From Natronorubrum daqingense (GTDB taxonomy: Archaea; Halobacteriota; Halobacteria; Halobacteriales; Natrialbaceae): DNA of 64,000 bases. The position numbers and the translations under genes were made by a program. The notes below the pieces were generated by a model. It was not told where the DNA came from, made no database searches, and was given only the letters and a program-made list of their open reading frames with translations. Location: contig NZ_CP019327.1 of assembly GCF_001971705.1 (NCBI RefSeq), positions 620,001 through 684,000 on the forward strand, given 5' to 3'. Below are positions 42,863 to 51,661 of this stretch, in pieces. How positions within the stretch are numbered: the stretch's first letter is position 1; every line of letters begins with the position of its first letter.

Positions 42863-43846
42863 ATGAAAGCTACGGCCATGGCCCACCCGATTCAGGGGCT
42901 GGTAAAGTATCACGGGATGCGCGACGAGGTCAAGCGACTTCCCTACCACGACAGCATCAGCCTCTGTACGGCACCAAGTCACACGCGCACGACCGTCGAG
43001 TTCTCGATGGACTACGACGAGGACACCTTCGTCGTCGACGGCGAGGAACTCGACGGGAGAGCCTACGAGCGCGTCGAGGCCGTCGTCGAGAAGGCGCGCT
43101 CGAAATCCGACGCGGCCCACACCGTCTATCCGGTTCGACTCGAGAGCGAGAACAGTTTCCCGTCGAACGTCGGGCTCGGCTCCTCTTCTTCCGGCTTCGC
43201 CGCGGCCGCGATGGCGCTCGCCGAAGCGGCGGAACTCGACGCCTCGCGACAAGAAATCTCGACGATTGCCCGCGTCGGATCGGCCTCGGCCTCGCGCGCC
43301 GTCACCGGCGCGTTCTCCCAGCTTCACACGGGACTCAACGACGAAGACTGTCGGTCCCGGCGTATTCCGTCCGATCTTCACGAAGACCTCAAAATCGTCG
43401 TCGGGCTCGTTCCGTACCACAAGGAGACCGAGGATGCCCACGACGAGGCCGCAGACAGCCACATGTTCCAGGCACGCAACGCCCACATCCACGGCCAGCT
43501 CGCCGAGATGCGCGATGGCCTACGAAACAACGAGTTCGACACCGTCTTCGAACTCGCCGAACACGACTCGCTCTCGCTGGCCGCGACGACGATGACCGGT
43601 CCATCCGGCTGGGTCTACTGGCAACCAGCTACGCTCTCGATTCTAAACACCGTCCGAGAGCTTCGCGAGGAGGAGGATATCCCCGTCTACTTCTCGACCG
43701 ACACGGGTGCCAGCGTCTACGTCAACACCACCGAAGAGTACGTCGACCAAGTCGAGGAAGCCGTCGCCGACTGCGGCGTCTCCACCACCGTCTGGGACGT
43801 CGGTGGCCCCGCAAAACTCCTCGACGAAGAGAAACACCTCTTCTAA
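42863..43846 (+). CDS. mvaD: Phosphomevalonate decarboxylase (archaeal mevalonate pathway)
   Basis: This 327-residue GHMP-family protein shows KATAMAHPIQGLVKYHGMRD, the phosphate loop PSNVGLGSSSSGFAAAAMAL, and the decarboxylase motifs SASASRAVTGAFSQ and FSTDTGASVYVNT. Bacterial and eukaryotic homologues decarboxylate diphosphomevalonate; the Haloferax volcanii relative was shown to use phosphomevalonate, with isopentenyl phosphate kinase following. By descent this enzyme probably does the same. ATG 42863 follows an ACTTTAAGC box by about 27 bases. Its product feeds the prenyl synthase encoded at 19203. Confidence 0.93.
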   Translation: MKATAMAHPIQGLVKYHGMRDEVKRLPYHDSISLCTAPSHTRTTVEFSMDYDEDTFVVDGEELDGRAYERVEAVVEKARSKSDAAHTVYPVRLESENSFPSNVGLGSSSSGFAAAAMALAEAAELDASRQEISTIARVGSASASRAVTGAFSQLHTGLNDEDCRSRRIPSDLHEDLKIVVGLVPYHKETEDAHDEAADSHMFQARNAHIHGQLAEMRDGLRNNEFDTVFELAEHDSLSLAATTMTGPSGWVYWQPATLSILNTVRELREEEDIPVYFSTDTGASVYVNTTEEYVDQVEEAVADCGVSTTVWDVGGPAKLLDEEKHLF

Positions 43847-44079
43847 CGGTACCTGCGACTCGAGTTCGCTCGCGACAGTCTCGGTGAGCACGAGTGTGGG
43901 TTTTTGGTGCGACGGGAACCGTCTCTGTCGACGGTCGTGAGACGGGTCGTCCTATCTGCTCCGCTCACGTTGTCTATCGCGCTGTTCTCCGTTTGGAGTG
44001 TGTCGATAGTATCGATTGTAACGAAACTACGAAACTTCCCATCCACACATTGAATACGAGAACCAGTCATTCTGTATAT

Positions 44080-45096
44080 ATGTCGAATCGACCGATACTA
44101 TCCCCGCACCGACGTGCTGACGATCGCTCGCCTACCACCGCTGTCAGTCGGAGACACCTCCTCCAAGGGGGGAGCGTCGCCGGTATCCTCGCCATCGCCG
44201 GCTGTCTCGACTCGCTCAGCAGTGGCGGGGGCGACGATGGTGACGACGAAAACGACGATGGTGACGACGACGGAACCGAGCGCACAAGTGACGACGACGA
44301 TGACGACTCGAGCGAAACCGAGTCGGATCCGCTCACAGTCGTCGATACCTACTTCGAGGCCGCTGCAAATGGTGACACGGAGACGATTAGCGGGATTTCC
44401 CACGAGTTGAACCCCCTCGAGCCGACGATGTGGGAAGACGAAGGCTGGGAGTTCCAGGGCGGCGACGGTGAGGAGCCAGAATACGATGCCGACGTTCGGA
44501 CGGAAGACGGCTCCGTCGACGACATCCACGCACTCGAAGGATCCGAGTTCTGGTTCGGCGATGTCGATCTCGAAACCGAACTCGAGGGCGAATCCATCGC
44601 AGTCGTCGAGATAGCGGGCGAGGACGAAGACGGGGAAGCGACCTGGATCCTCGCCACCGACGACGGTGAGTGGCAACTCCTCGTACAGGGTGAAGAAGAC
44701 GAGACGCCCGACGACCCCGAGGAGGCCTTCGACGAACCGATCGAAGACGAAGACGAGGACATCGTCGTTGACGTCGACTGGGAGCACGAGAGCGAAACCG
44801 GAGTCGACTCGGACGAGGAAGACGACGCGACTGGAGGCGACGACGAACTCGACCTCGAGGTTCACCAGGTTGCGGTCTCGCTGACCGACTCGCCGGGAAT
44901 CGACGCCGAAGCCGTCCGCGCCGAAACGGCGATTGCCGGCAGCGAGCCCGAAGTGTACAGTCCGGACAGGGAGGCCGGCGGGTGGGCCGGCTCGATAATC
45001 TACCCGACGTTCGATCCCGATGGTGACCAACTCGAGGTACTCGCAATTGACGGCAACGAGGAGACGGTCGTCCACCGAGAACACTACGAGCCCTGA
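44080..45096 (+). CDS. Tat-exported acidic lipoprotein of unknown function
   Basis: The 338-residue protein has a twin-arginine lipobox signal, SRRHLLQGGSVAGILAIAGC, with Arg24-Arg25 and lipidated Cys42. A very acidic linker (about residues 45-90) and a beta-rich domain follow (PLTVVDTYFEAAANGDTETI, ATWILATDDGEWQLLVQGEE). The first segment after the linker resembles NTF2-like or DUF4878-type folds, which open with a helix D-T-Y-F-E-A-A-A-N-G-D. A second acidic linker and a C-terminal domain end it. I start at ATG 44080; the open frame upstream lacks family resemblance. Ligand unknown. Confidence 0.75.
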   Translation: MSNRPILSPHRRADDRSPTTAVSRRHLLQGGSVAGILAIAGCLDSLSSGGGDDGDDENDDGDDDGTERTSDDDDDDSSETESDPLTVVDTYFEAAANGDTETISGISHELNPLEPTMWEDEGWEFQGGDGEEPEYDADVRTEDGSVDDIHALEGSEFWFGDVDLETELEGESIAVVEIAGEDEDGEATWILATDDGEWQLLVQGEEDETPDDPEEAFDEPIEDEDEDIVVDVDWEHESETGVDSDEEDDATGGDDELDLEVHQVAVSLTDSPGIDAEAVRAETAIAGSEPEVYSPDREAGGWAGSIIYPTFDPDGDQLEVLAIDGNEETVVHREHYEP

Positions 45097-45180
45097 ACTG
45101 ACTCCCAGTCTCGAGCGCGCCGAATCGGAGACCATCGCCTCCATCCGCATCTTTTTGCCAGACGTTACCAGTCAACACGT

Positions 45181-46275
45181 ATGGTCGCAGAGACGTTCAC
45201 CGCCGCTGCCGCACAGGTCGAACCCGTCTACCACGACAAGGAGGCCACGCTCGAGAAGACCTGCCAGTGGATCGAACGGGCCGGAACGCGAGACGTCGAC
45301 GTGCTGGTCTTCCCGGAGACGTACTTCCCGGGCTATCCCTACTGGCGTGGTTGTTCGATCAGCCGCTGGAGCGAACTCGTGGTCGAATTACAGAAAAACA
45401 GCCTCTCGGTCGGAGACGACGCACTCGAGATCATCGGCGAGACGATCGACGAAGCGAACCTCCACGTCGTCCTCGGGACGAACGAACTCTCGGAGCGGCC
45501 GGGAAGCGAGACGCTGTACAACTCGCTGTTTTACTTCGATCGATCGGGCGAGTTGGTTCGTCGCCACCGGAAACTCATGCCGACACACGGCGAGCGAGCG
45601 ATCTGGGGACGCGGGGATCCGTCGACGCTCGACACCCACGACACCGACATCGGCCGAATGGGCGGACTCATCTGCTACGAGAATCACATGACGCTCTCCA
45701 AGGGTGCTCTGGCCGCGATGGGCGAGGAGATCCACCCCGCCGTCTGGCACGGCTTCTGGGAACAACACGGCCATCCCGGCAACAAGACGAAAGCGACGGA
45801 CCGAGAGGCGATCGAGACGTGCGATCAGTACCCCGCGATGCGCCAGTACGCCTTCGAAACCCAGTCGTTCGTCATCTCGAGTTCGGCGTACGTCAGCGAC
45901 GAGATGCTGGACTCCGTCTCAGAGGAAGTCGGCCTCAACATCGCCGCCGGCGGGAGCATGCTCGTCAACCCCGCCGGAATCGTCAAAGCCGGACCCGTTC
46001 TGAACGAGGAAGCGCTGCTCACCGCCGAGTTCGACCGGGACGAACGTCGTGCGACGAAGGCCTACTTCGACGCGATGGGCCACTACACCCGCTGGGATGC
46101 CGTGAATCTGAACGTCCGGAATACCGATCTCGAGCCACTCGAGTCCGACGACGCACGCGTCGACCGCGCCAGCCCCGCAGCCCCGAGTCCGGCGGCGATC
46201 GAAGAAATCGCGACGGAACACGACCTCTCGATCGAGACGGTCGAGTCGGTCGTCGACTCGATTCACTCGCGGTAA
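45181..46275 (+). CDS. Nitrilase-family carbon-nitrogen hydrolase
   Basis: The 364-residue enzyme has the nitrilase triad: Glu46 in VLVFPETYFPGYPYW, Lys131 in RRHRKLMPTHGERAIWGRGD and Cys165 in MGGLICYENHMTLSKGA. The flanking words (FPGYPYW, KLMPTHGERAIWG, CYENHM) are those of true nitrilases, branch 1 of the superfamily, which turn organic nitriles into acids. They are unlike amidases or ureidopropionases. The last 40 residues form an acidic haloarchaeal extension. No helper genes flank it, so the natural substrate is unknown. Confidence 0.9.
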   Translation: MVAETFTAAAAQVEPVYHDKEATLEKTCQWIERAGTRDVDVLVFPETYFPGYPYWRGCSISRWSELVVELQKNSLSVGDDALEIIGETIDEANLHVVLGTNELSERPGSETLYNSLFYFDRSGELVRRHRKLMPTHGERAIWGRGDPSTLDTHDTDIGRMGGLICYENHMTLSKGALAAMGEEIHPAVWHGFWEQHGHPGNKTKATDREAIETCDQYPAMRQYAFETQSFVISSSAYVSDEMLDSVSEEVGLNIAAGGSMLVNPAGIVKAGPVLNEEALLTAEFDRDERRATKAYFDAMGHYTRWDAVNLNVRNTDLEPLESDDARVDRASPAAPSPAAIEEIATEHDLSIETVESVVDSIHSR

Positions 46276-46286
46276 AACGCAAATAT

Positions 46287-46334
46287 CGGAAGACCGGAAG
46301 ATCGGAAGACCGGAACACCGGCAGACCGGAAGGC
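46287..46334. repeat. Six 8-base tandem repeats (CGGAAGAC)
   Basis: The units read CGGAAGAC, CGGAAGAT, CGGAAGAC, CGGAACAC, CGGCAGAC and CGGAAGGC with an exact period of eight, in the spacer between nitrilase and the convergent FEN1 gene. Confidence 0.8.
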
Positions 46335-46389
46335 GGAGGGACAGAGAGACGAGAAGACGCAAAAGCGGACACACTGCCAGCGTCGTCGT

Positions 46390-47367
46390 TCAGGTCCAGC
46401 GATCGAGTCCAGTTTGGCTGACGCTCTCTTCGATCCGTTCGAAGCCGCGATCGACTTCGTCGGCGTGTACTTGCCACTCCTCGCAGACGTAGTCTCGAGC
46501 CGCCTCGAGGTCCGGATCCAGCGACGGATCGAACGCGTAGTCGTCGGTCACGTTCGGATCGCGAAACAACTGCCTGACGCGGTCGCCGTACTCGACGTGG
46601 GCGTCTCGCGCCTCGAGGACGCTCCAGAGGTCGCCGTGTTCGGTGATGGCCGAGATGGCCGTTTTGGGCCCGATTCCCGTCACGCCCTCGTTGAAGTCCG
46701 TCCCGATGAGGATGGCCGCGTCGATCAGTTGCTCGAGGGTGAGGTCGTGGTGTGCGAGCGTCGCCTCGAGATCCATCAGTTCGGGGTCGCCCTTGCTCGT
46801 GAGCTGGCGAAGCGTCAGCGGCGAGCCAAAGAGCAAGGCGTCGTAGTCCTCCGATCCAACGTAGTCGGCGTCGCCGCGTCGAACCATGTGCGCGGCCTGT
46901 GCCTCGCCCTCCGCGGGGGCTTCGACGATCGGCACGTCGAGCAGTTCCAGCAGCTTCCGGCTCGTCTCTTGGATCGTCGGCGTCAGTCGTTGGGTCCGGG
47001 ACTCGAGTTGGGCGATGGCCACTTGATCGCCTTCCTCGCGAGCGGTCTCGAGTTGTTCCTCGTAGGTTTCGCGCTGCTCACGGCGGGACTCGATTTCGTC
47101 TTCTTTGAGTTCGGAGGGGCCGCCGTCGAAGACCATCACGGGCGTGATGTCGTGCTCGAAGAACTTCGGCAGGCCCTGGACGATCCCGACGAGATTCGCG
47201 ACTTCGGTGTCGTCTGCGGTCGTGTACTTTTCGCTCGAGGTCCACTTGACCGTCGTCGTCAGGTACCGATAGAGCCAGTTGTGGGCGTCGACGGCGACGA
47301 CCCCCTCGATATCGTCGAACGGCACCTCCTCGATCGCGGCGATGTCACGGAGTGCAGCGTTTCCCAT
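46390..47367 (-). CDS. fen: Flap endonuclease 1
   Basis: FEN1 removes 5' flaps during lagging-strand synthesis and repair. The 325-residue protein has the N-domain ([19 protein letters not shown], then [20 protein letters not shown]) and the I-domain ([20 protein letters not shown] with metal-binding acids, [16 protein letters not shown]). The H2TH segment is [22 protein letters not shown]. The C-terminus, QTGLDRWT, is a PIP box for binding the sliding clamp. Start ATG 47367. Secure. Confidence 0.96.
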   Translation of the reverse strand: MGNAALRDIAAIEEVPFDDIEGVVAVDAHNWLYRYLTTTVKWTSSEKYTTADDTEVANLVGIVQGLPKFFEHDITPVMVFDGGPSELKEDEIESRREQRETYEEQLETAREEGDQVAIAQLESRTQRLTPTIQETSRKLLELLDVPIVEAPAEGEAQAAHMVRRGDADYVGSEDYDALLFGSPLTLRQLTSKGDPELMDLEATLAHHDLTLEQLIDAAILIGTDFNEGVTGIGPKTAISAITEHGDLWSVLEARDAHVEYGDRVRQLFRDPNVTDDYAFDPSLDPDLEAARDYVCEEWQVHADEVDRGFERIEESVSQTGLDRWT

Positions 47368-47557
47368 TGGTCTTTCCTTAGGAGGTGTGGGATTTGTATC
47401 ATTGCCTTCCCGTCAGCCCGATTGGAGGTCCACTCGAGGAGCGCGGTCGATAGTCGACGAAATCTGACAAGTAGAGTCGCGAACCGTCAGGGGCCCACAC
47501 TGTCGCGCGATCGAAGACATGACAATCCTTTTCCGCGGCGATAGAGAATCCGAGGGT

Positions 47558-47947
47558 ATGTCCGACGAGGATCAACCAAACGACGCCAGCGACGACGGAG
47601 AGGAGAAGTCCTTCCGCGAGCGAGTCGAAGAGATTCGCGAAAAGCGCGCTGAAGAGGGCGAAGGCGAGGGCGAACCGCCGGAGAGCCCATTCGGCGGCGG
47701 CGGTGGCGGCCCAGGCGGGATGGGCGGTGGCGGCAACCCGTTCGCCCAGATGATGGGCGGCATGATGGGCGGCGGTGGCGGCCCGCCAGGCATGGGCGGC
47801 GGTCCGGGCGGTCCCGGTGGCCCCGGTGGCCGCAGCGAGGAGGTCGGCAACGAAGAACTCGTCCAAGAGGTCCGTCAACTTCGCGACGAAATGCGCGACC
47901 AGACCCGCGCCCTCAAGCGGATCGCTGACGCACTCGAAGACAACTAA
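47558..47947 (+). CDS. Gly/Met-rich protein with charged ends
   Basis: This 129-residue protein has three parts. There is an acidic N-terminal helix (SFRERVEEIREKRAEEGEGE) and a middle made almost only of Gly, Met and Pro (for example NPFAQMMGGMMGGGG). The C-terminal helix, EELVQEVRQLRDEMRDQTRA then LKRIADALEDN, has heptad spacing. It looks like a disordered linker between oligomerising helices. I know no function. ATG 47558 is chosen because the upstream codons are unlike protein; an in-frame ATG at 47519 is possible. Confidence 0.7.
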   Translation: MSDEDQPNDASDDGEEKSFRERVEEIREKRAEEGEGEGEPPESPFGGGGGGPGGMGGGGNPFAQMMGGMMGGGGGPPGMGGGPGGPGGPGGRSEEVGNEELVQEVRQLRDEMRDQTRALKRIADALEDN

Positions 47948-48054
47948 CCACTCCCGCTCGGTGCGACTTTCCGTGTGATACTCTATCGCGTAGTGACTGG
48001 TGTCGTCCTCGAGAACCTCCTAAAACGCTACACAGCAGGACGCCAGATTCGAGC

Positions 48055-48912
48055 CTACGAGTCAGAGTCGCGATTCCGAACGCTCGAGAGTGACGGGAGT
48101 CGACCGTTGGCCCACTCGTAAACCGACCAGCGGCCGACGAGCAGGCGGGAGAGTTCGACGCAGACGTACGCGAGGACGACGCCCGCGACGACGTCGATCG
48201 CCCAGTGAATGCCGAGGTACATCGTCGAGATGACGACCGAGAGGCCCAGAATCGAAGCGACGAGAGCCCACTTCGGGTAGACCGACCGCGTGTGGAACGC
48301 GAGGATCGAGACGGTCGCCGCCAGGGACGTGTGGAGAGAGGGGAAGACGTTCGTGTTTCGGTTGACCTGGCGCGTGAGGTGTTGGTACTGCGGGTACGTG
48401 TCGTAGAGCAACGCGTCGACGAGCTCCGGCATCATGTTCCGCGGCCCGTAGGCGATGATGAGGATGTAGAGTACCGTCCCGAGAACGTAGTTCAGCGTGT
48501 ACGCCGTCAGGAGCTCTCGGAGCGGCCGCGTATTCGAGAGCGCGAAGTAGGCAATGACCGGGAACACGAGCAAGAAGACGTAGCCGTAGATGTAGATGAA
48601 CGAGAAGTACGCCGTCACCGCCGGCGTTTCGAGCGACTGTAGCCAGACGATGAACTGGCCTTCGATGTCGTAAATCGCCCACGTCAGGTTCCAGTCGATC
48701 AGCCACGATATTTCGGGGACGAACTGCCTCGAGAGTCCGTTGAGCGAGAGGACAGCGGCGAGGAGGACGGTCGCCGGGGCGGCCGCCCGGAGGCGGTCTC
48801 GCCACTCGACTTTCGTATCGCGAAGCCGGTATCGGCCCACGAAGAGCGCGATCGAGACGAGCGTCATGAACGTGACGACCAGCGCCAGCTGAATCAGGAC
48901 GTTCGCGAGCAT
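48055..48912 (-). CDS. PAP2/AUR1-like integral membrane phosphatase or phosphotransferase (module 1)
   Basis: This 285-residue protein has about six to seven helices. It carries the PAP2 core NRNTNVFPSLHTSLAATV, with His194, and STMYLGIHWAIDVVAG, with His236 and Asp240. A preceding AYGPRNMM replaces the classic K-x6-RP; GPR with NT-x-x-PSLH is typical of the inositol-phosphotransferase (AUR1-like) branch. The active site should face outside. Enzymes of this class split or transfer lipid-linked phosphate groups. Its start shares one base with the stop of the upstream lipoprotein gene, so the two are translationally coupled. A close paralog is at 50837. Confidence 0.87.
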   Translation of the reverse strand: MLANVLIQLALVVTFMTLVSIALFVGRYRLRDTKVEWRDRLRAAAPATVLLAAVLSLNGLSRQFVPEISWLIDWNLTWAIYDIEGQFIVWLQSLETPAVTAYFSFIYIYGYVFLLVFPVIAYFALSNTRPLRELLTAYTLNYVLGTVLYILIIAYGPRNMMPELVDALLYDTYPQYQHLTRQVNRNTNVFPSLHTSLAATVSILAFHTRSVYPKWALVASILGLSVVISTMYLGIHWAIDVVAGVVLAYVCVELSRLLVGRWSVYEWANGRLPSLSSVRNRDSDS

Positions 48913-50729
48913 CAGTGTCTCACCCGAAGGGTTCCGTCCTCGCCGTATCGGAAGCCGGCGTCTTCGAACGCGGCCCGTGACGCATCGACGTCGACGTCGC
49001 CGTCCGTTCCGAGAAACGGCATAGCCGGATCCTCGCCGTCCCACTCGAGGTCATCAGGTAGCCACTCCTCGTCCGTAAGCGGCGTCGCGATCGGGTCGGC
49101 GTAGCCGTCGAACACCTCCTCGGTCAGCCACTCCTTATCGATCAACCGCGCGACGGCCCGTCTGAACTGCGGGTTGCTAAACGGCGCGTTTCGGGTGTTG
49201 AACCCGAGGTGATAGAACGACCACGACGGCGATTCGAGTAACTGGACGTCGTCGGTCTCTTCGATGTCGTTGACCACGTACGTCTCGAGTGCGGAACTCG
49301 TGACGTCGGCGTCGCCGTCTTCGATCAACTGGATCGCGGACGTACTCCGCGGATCGATCTGTACGCGGAGTTCCTCGACGGTCGGTTCGGGGAGGTCGAC
49401 GTCATCGCGCAGCGTGAAGTGGTCGTCGAATCGATCGAACGTCACGTGTTCTCTGTCGGTGTGATCTGCGTACTGAAACGGCCCGGTGCCGACCGGCGGA
49501 ATGTTGTTCGAGACGACCGCATCGGTCGTCCCCTGTGCGACGCGGACACCGCGGACAGATGCGTGCTCAGCGCGGTCCGCCCAGACGTGCTCGGGAAGGA
49601 TCGGAACCGTGAGCGCGCGTTCGCCGACCGTCTGGTTCGAGTCGGTCGTGAACTCGAGGGTGCGTTCGTCAGTCGCCTCAACGTCGTCGATCGCACTGAC
49701 CACCCCGCGATACCGTGGGGAAGGTGCAGGTGCAGAACCGTCCCCGTTTGCAGTATCTGAGAGGAACTCGTACGTGAACTCGACGTCCTCGGCGGTGAGC
49801 GATTCGCCGTCGTGAAACGTCAAGTCGGTGTGGAGGGAAACGACGAGCGTCGATTCGTCTTCCCACTCCCACTCCTCGGCGAGCCACGGCGTGAACGTCT
49901 GTTCGCCGTCACCGGAGACGGCGTCGATCGCGAGGGAGTCGTAGACGAGGTCCATTATCGTGTCACGGTAGCGGTATTCGACCGTCAACGGGTTGAGGTT
50001 CTGTGACGGACGCGCGTCCGTGTGAACGGTTCGGAGGTGTTCGCTGTGCTCGTCTGCAAGTGGTTCGACTCCGAGATAGCCACTTCGCGTCGCGAGATGA
50101 CCGTCCGTCCAGCCGTCGTATCGACCTGCTCTGGCCAGGCGGTGTTCCGTCGGCGTACAGATCGGGACGAACGGCTGTTCGGCCACGAACCCCTCGAGCA
50201 TCGATTCGACCGCCTCTTCGCGCTCGTCCTCGTCGGCCTCACGTTGCTCCTCGAGTAACTCGTCGAGTAACAGGTTCGTCACGCCGAATGGGTTCTGCCA
50301 ACCGGATTCGTCGGCATACTGTGAGTGGAGCGCTTCGTAGAGAAAGTCCGGGTCGGTACCACCCGGATGTTCACCGACGTAGATGTCGAAATCGTGGTTA
50401 ATCAAAACGGCCCGCAAAAACTCCTCGCTCGAGCGCATCTCGATCGACGACTCGATTCCGGCCGCCTCGAGCGCGTTTGCCACTTCTCGAGCGAGTCGGA
50501 TCGTCTCTCTGTCGCCGTCTGCAGGGAGCGTCGTAATCGTCACGGAAAGCGGATCGATGTCGTCGCGATTGACGATGCTCCGGAATTGACTCAGACAGCC
50601 ACTCGTCGCCACCGTGAGGCCTGCTGCGCCCGCAAGCGTGGCCCGACGGCTCAGCCCACCAGTGGAGGAACCACCGGCGTTATCGTCGTTCATCTCGTCT
50701 CCGACCGGTGTGCCTCCGCGTTTGCTCAT
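48912..50729 (-). CDS. Tat lipoprotein, SBP_5 (oligopeptide-binding) fold in permuted order (module 1)
   Basis: The 605-residue protein has a Tat lipobox signal, LSRRATLAGAAGLTVATSGC (Arg28-Arg29, Cys45). Residues 60-215 match the end of normal SBP_5 proteins: LSVTITTLPADGD, REVANALEAAGIESSIEMRS, HDFDIYVGEHPGGTDPDFL, EEAVESMLEGFVAEQPFVPI and RYDGW. Residues 235-605 match the normal start and middle: RPSQNLNPLTVEYRY, LVYDSLA, PWLAEEWEWEDES, TFHDGESLTAEDVEFTYEFL and FRRAVARLIDKEWLTEEVF, stopping at AFEDAGFRYGEDGTLRV. Partner PAP2 gene overlaps its stop. No permease or ATPase is near. ATG 50693 is an alternative start. Confidence 0.85.
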   Translation of the reverse strand: MSKRGGTPVGDEMNDDNAGGSSTGGLSRRATLAGAAGLTVATSGCLSQFRSIVNRDDIDPLSVTITTLPADGDRETIRLAREVANALEAAGIESSIEMRSSEEFLRAVLINHDFDIYVGEHPGGTDPDFLYEALHSQYADESGWQNPFGVTNLLLDELLEEQREADEDEREEAVESMLEGFVAEQPFVPICTPTEHRLARAGRYDGWTDGHLATRSGYLGVEPLADEHSEHLRTVHTDARPSQNLNPLTVEYRYRDTIMDLVYDSLAIDAVSGDGEQTFTPWLAEEWEWEDESTLVVSLHTDLTFHDGESLTAEDVEFTYEFLSDTANGDGSAPAPSPRYRGVVSAIDDVEATDERTLEFTTDSNQTVGERALTVPILPEHVWADRAEHASVRGVRVAQGTTDAVVSNNIPPVGTGPFQYADHTDREHVTFDRFDDHFTLRDDVDLPEPTVEELRVQIDPRSTSAIQLIEDGDADVTSSALETYVVNDIEETDDVQLLESPSWSFYHLGFNTRNAPFSNPQFRRAVARLIDKEWLTEEVFDGYADPIATPLTDEEWLPDDLEWDGEDPAMPFLGTDGDVDVDASRAAFEDAGFRYGEDGTLRVRH

Positions 50730-50760
50730 TCGGTTCGTTTACGACAGTTGGCTGGCCGTG

Positions 50761-50767
50761 GTATAAC
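50761..50767 (-). promoter_or_regulatory. TATA box of module 1
   Basis: The minus strand reads GTTATAC, placing the transcription start near 50737, about eight bases before ATG 50729. It implies module 1 has its own promoter, separate from module 2 upstream. Confidence 0.5.
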
Positions 50768-50836
50768 AGTATTGCGTTGGGCCCGGTTGGTGTCGGAAGG
50801 ATGAAGTCAGCACCGAGCCAGCGATAACGGACGGAA

Positions 50837-51661
50837 TTACCGGTCGAGGGCCTCTCGAGTACGATCGACGATATCCGAGAGTGTCCACCGCCCGACGAGT
50901 TGATCCGACGCCCAGACACAGAATGCGGCGAGTGCGAGGCCAGCAACGACGTCAATCGCCCAGTGGATCCCCAGGTACATCGTCGAAATGATGACGCTGA
51001 TCGAGAGGATGAGCGCGACGACGAACCAGTAGGGGTACTCAGAGCGCGTGTAGAACGCGAAGATACCGACCGTCGCGGCCAGAGACGTGTGCAGCGACGG
51101 AAACACGTTCGTGTTCCGGTTGACCTCCGTTGTGACGTGTGCATATTCGGGTCCGAAGTCGTACAGGACCACACCCATTTCCTCGGGGTACATGAACTGA
51201 CGGGGCCCGTATGCTCCGACCAGGAGATACACTGACAATCCAATGAGGTAATTGAGCGTGTAAGCTGTCAGCAGTCGCCGAAACATTCGCGTGTTAGAGA
51301 GGACGAAGTAAGCGATAGCGGGGAAGATGAGTATATAGGCGTATCCGTAGACGTACACGAAGGAGAAGTACATCGTCAGCCTCGTCGTTTCGATATCTTG
51401 GAAGACGTAGATGAGGTCTCCTTCCAGCCTTCGAATCACCTGCGTCATCGGGAAAATCCCGTCTTCCTCGCTTTGACGCATCAGTCGGTTTATCAACAAC
51501 GCGATACCCAAGACGACGAGGACCGGCCCGGTGATCTGTAACCGAGATCGCAACTGTGCGAGCGTCGTTGTGAGTGCTTCGCGGCTGATAAAGAGCGCAA
51601 TCGAGATCGCCAGCATAATGCCGACGATCTGTACCATTCCCACCAGAACCTCCTGAAGCAT
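50837..51661 (-). CDS. PAP2/AUR1-like integral membrane phosphatase or phosphotransferase (module 2)
   Basis: The 274-residue paralog of the protein at 48055 shares its helices and the stretch LTAYTLNY. It also shares AYGPR, NRNTNVFPSLHTSLAATV with His191 and STMYLGIHWAIDVVAG with His233 and Asp237. The N-terminal third differs most (RQSEEDGIFPMTQVIRRLEG in place of RQFVPEISWLIDWNLTW), so the two may differ in lipid or acceptor choice. Its ATG shares a base with the stop of the lipoprotein gene, as in module 1. It ends 108 bases before module 1. Confidence 0.87.
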   Translation of the reverse strand: MLQEVLVGMVQIVGIMLAISIALFISREALTTTLAQLRSRLQITGPVLVVLGIALLINRLMRQSEEDGIFPMTQVIRRLEGDLIYVFQDIETTRLTMYFSFVYVYGYAYILIFPAIAYFVLSNTRMFRRLLTAYTLNYLIGLSVYLLVGAYGPRQFMYPEEMGVVLYDFGPEYAHVTTEVNRNTNVFPSLHTSLAATVGIFAFYTRSEYPYWFVVALILSISVIISTMYLGIHWAIDVVAGLALAAFCVWASDQLVGRWTLSDIVDRTREALDR

